Source of the DNA: Symbiodinium natans
Taxonomy: Eukaryota; Sar; Dinophyceae; Suessiales; Symbiodiniaceae
Length of the DNA: 64,000 nt
Assembly (NCBI GenBank): GCA_905221605.1
Contig: CAJNDS010000799.1
Coordinates: 1 to 64,000 of the forward strand
Direction of reading: 5' to 3'
Under the pieces are notes generated by a model. That model was given only the letters and a program-made list of their open reading frames with translations, searched no databases and was not told the origin of the DNA. Both the position numbers and the translations under genes were made by a program. Every line of letters starts with the position of its first letter. The first letter of the stretch is position 1. This document shows, in pieces, positions 24,001 through 27,000 of the stretch.

Positions 24001-27000
24001 CGGATTCGTACGAAAGAATCCTTCGTTCCTGCCACTGGTCCACTCCACAAAGTACATCGCAGCGTAGAGCAATGGCCGACATCCATGCGGCGAACTCATC
24101 CACATAATCAGCTTGGGCGGTGATGCTGTGGAAGGCGCCTAGCCTGAGGGGTCCCGTTAGGCTCGGCCCCAGGCAGCTTAAAAAGGCGGCTTGGCAGGCT
24201 CTGTACCAACCATTCCTGCAGCGGCCTTTGCTGGTGTCTCTTCTGTGTCTGTGTTCGTGAGGTCCACTATTGACTCCGCCGAACGCTTTGGTCCCCGACG
24301 TGGGGTGCGCTCTCTCACTGTAGCACCTGCAGCTGCATTCTGCTTGACCTGCTGCAGCGCTTCCTGTAGCTTCTGGTGACTCTGCACCATCTCCTCTCTG
24401 CGGGCCGCTGCCTTGGCGTCGACCTCGGCCGCTTTGTTGACCTCCGCCTCCATGTCCTGGTCGGAGAGCGCATCTTCGGATGATGAGTTCTCCGTGTCCT
24501 TGTGACCGTGACGTGCAGCTTCTTTTAGCTCCTTGGAGCTTTCGAAAAGTTGCTCGCTCCACTCCCGGTGGCGCTGGTCGAACTCTGCAAGGGACTGTTC
24601 TCTTGCTGTAAACTGAGCCTGCAAGGTCTGCTGTAGCTCTTCTGCATATTTGTACCACGCCGTCTCGAAGGCAACGCGATCTTCTTGTAGAGCGGCCAAC
24701 TGCTTCCGGGCCTCCCCACGGCGACGCACCAACTTGTGGAGGTGGCGGGCATCTTGCTGCACTGCGTGCTGTTCCTTCTGCAGAACAAGGTGGCGAACTG
24801 AGTCTGGCAGAGAGTCCTTGTCCAAGTGCGGGAGCAGTGCTTGCAAGATTTTGGCATCTTCCGATAGACTTGTCGTCGTAGCCGGCGAGGGAACGGGCTC
24901 CTTGGGTCCCACAATCTCCTTGGGCTTCGGGGGCTGGGGCAACTGCTGCACAAAAGGTGCTTGCGGTTGTCCCTTGTTCTGTTTGCCCTTGCCTTTGCCT
25001 TTGTCCGGAGCTTTGGGCTGAGCAGGATCCACGGGAGGACGTCTTTGCCGAGGGGATTTTCTCCTCGGAGATTTCTGTCGCCAGGGCTCGCCACGCCATG
25101 GTGTCTGTGCGCTTTGCCACGTCTCTGAAGCGCGGCCGGTGTAGGTGTTCTCCTGCCAAGCCGCTCCGCAGCCCGGGCAAAACCAGGCCGTAGCCCGATT
25201 TGTCAGACCGCATGTACATCTCCACGCCTGCCCATTGTTCCTCCTTGTAGTCGCCATCAGTGCAGCGATCTGGCTTGGTAAAGAGGAATTTGAATGGTGG
25301 TTTCTGACCACCGCAACAGCCTTTGAAGTCCGGGCACTGTGCAACGGGGCCAGGCCCGCCAAGACGGTCCGCAGATGTGTCCTGGATTGCGTTCTCAACC
25401 TCCTCTCTCTTCGGTGCGCCGCACTTTCCCGCTGAAAGCGGACCGTGGCTGTAGACAAAGAGGACGAGGAGGAGCAGCTGTGTCAAGTAGGCCCCTGTAA
25501 CCATAGACGGCCCTTGCCAAAAATGACCAGGCTTGCAACCACACACCAAAAAAGATGTAGGTCCTGTCGGCACAAGGCAGCGACAGCAAGCGGTGTCAAT
25601 CAGCAAGGGGACTGCGATGCGACCAATGGCACGCAGGGTTCGGGAATAGGGCAGGTTAGAGTGCTGGCTCGGTGGCCTGCTGGACGCACGTGCGGACCCC
25701 AGCAGCACACGCGGGCAATCAGCCTCGCTTAGGGTCAGGCTACACAACACGGACTCCAAGGAGAAACTACGTGCTGTAAGCCAACGCCTTTAGGGTTTAG
25801 GGTTTAGGGTTTAGGGGTTTAGGGTTTAGGGTTTAGGGTGTGGCGTGTTTACGCCTTGAGTGTTTCCGAAAGATCGGGGTACCCTTTTTTTTGGGGGAGG
25901 GTTCCCATAAGGTCCTATAAAAAAGGATCAGTGTATTGTGGTGTCTATTTCGGGAAAGAGTTGCCCGTTTAGGTTTGGGGCTTAGGGTGTAGAGTGCAGG
26001 CCTCACGGCTTACGGCTTCTTTAGGGTTTAGGGTTTGGGGTTTAGGGTTTAAGGTTATAGGGTTATAGGATTATAGGGTTATAGGGTTGTAGGGTTTAGG
26101 GGCTTTAAGTTGCAGAGTTTTGGTCTTGTCTTGCAGGGCTCTTATGGTTCGAAGCCTCAATATGAGCCGAGTCTGGAGCAAATTGTTTGGTATCCTTAGG
26201 TGCACGCCCTAAACCCTAAACCCTATAAACCCTAAACCCTAAACCCTGTATGTTGCACCACATACCCGACGAGATGCGGGCCCTTCTGAGTTGATCGGGC
26301 TTTCCCCAAAAAGAAGGTGTAGGGTTTAGAGTTTAGGGTTTAGGGTTTAGGGTTTTTGGGGGGGGGGGGGTTTAGGGGGAGTTTAGGGAGTTTAGGGTCT
26401 GGGGCTTAGGGGTGAGGCAGTTCTACCAGAATAGATGGATGGTGGCTTCGATTATAAGCCCGAAACCCTTTGCCCTTCCTAGACACTCTAAGCCCTCGCG
26501 CCTTGAACCCAAAACCCTAAACCCAACATAACCTGCTCCACTCCAGTTTCGGGTTTAGGGCTCCGCGTTTTGGCCCAGATCATGGGTGCTGATCCAGATC
26601 CGCTTCCGGAGCGCTATTCCCAGGAGAGGCTGCCTTTAGGTTTCAGGCTCTAGGGTTTAGGGTTTAGGATTCGGATTTCCCGAAGCCCCACACCCTAAGC
26701 CCCAACCGCAAGAACAGCAACCAAACCGTAAACCCAAAACCCAAAAACCCTAAACCCTAAACCCTAAACCCTAAACCCTAAACCCTAAACCCTAAACCCC
26801 TGCGTGGTGGCACATAGACCCCAACCGCCTTGCACAGCCTCAAGCCCGCTGCAACCATCAACCCTACCCCTTAAAGCCCGAAGAACCCTAAAGTTCCAAG
26901 ACCCTAAACCCTAAACCCTAAACCCTAAACCCTAAATCCTAAAAGGGTTTGGAGTTTCGGGTTGAGGCTTGTGAGTTTTGGGGCTTAGGGTTTCGGGTTT

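Larger units (their letters stand above)
16617..25788 (-). mobile_element. Full-length-looking non-LTR retrotransposon (LINE) in telomere repeats
   Basis: A 9.17-kb element on the minus strand has ORF1 (24178-25257 or 25458) and ORF2 (16733-24085). Its 3' end, read on the plus strand, is a (TCGG)3 tail at 16617 directly after GTTTAGGGTTTAG. Its 5' end at 25788 abuts (TTTAGGG)n. Both flanks have the same repeat orientation, as expected if it inserted inside a TTTAGGG array. No poly-A is seen. The open frames and intact catalytic motifs suggest a young copy. Boundaries are inferred from the repeat edges and from base composition, and have not been compared with other copies. Confidence 0.8.
16598..26578 (+). 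other. 9.98-kb kinase intron hosting a LINE
   Basis: The intron begins GCAAGCGTTTAGGG, contains an antisense LINE from 16617, and then carries TTTAGGG and CCCTAAA tracts, a poly-G run near 26360 and spacer before ending CCCAG. The LINE is the only protein-coding content seen in it. Confidence 0.7.

Noticed and set aside
24086-25759. N-terminal 558 residues of the single 3008-codon minus-strand frame, including a hydrophobic LLLLVLFVY stretch that could look like a signal peptide
   Set aside because: They lie over ORF1 in another frame, show no domain, and are best explained as a GC-rich shadow. The domain-bearing part starts after the ORF1 stop.
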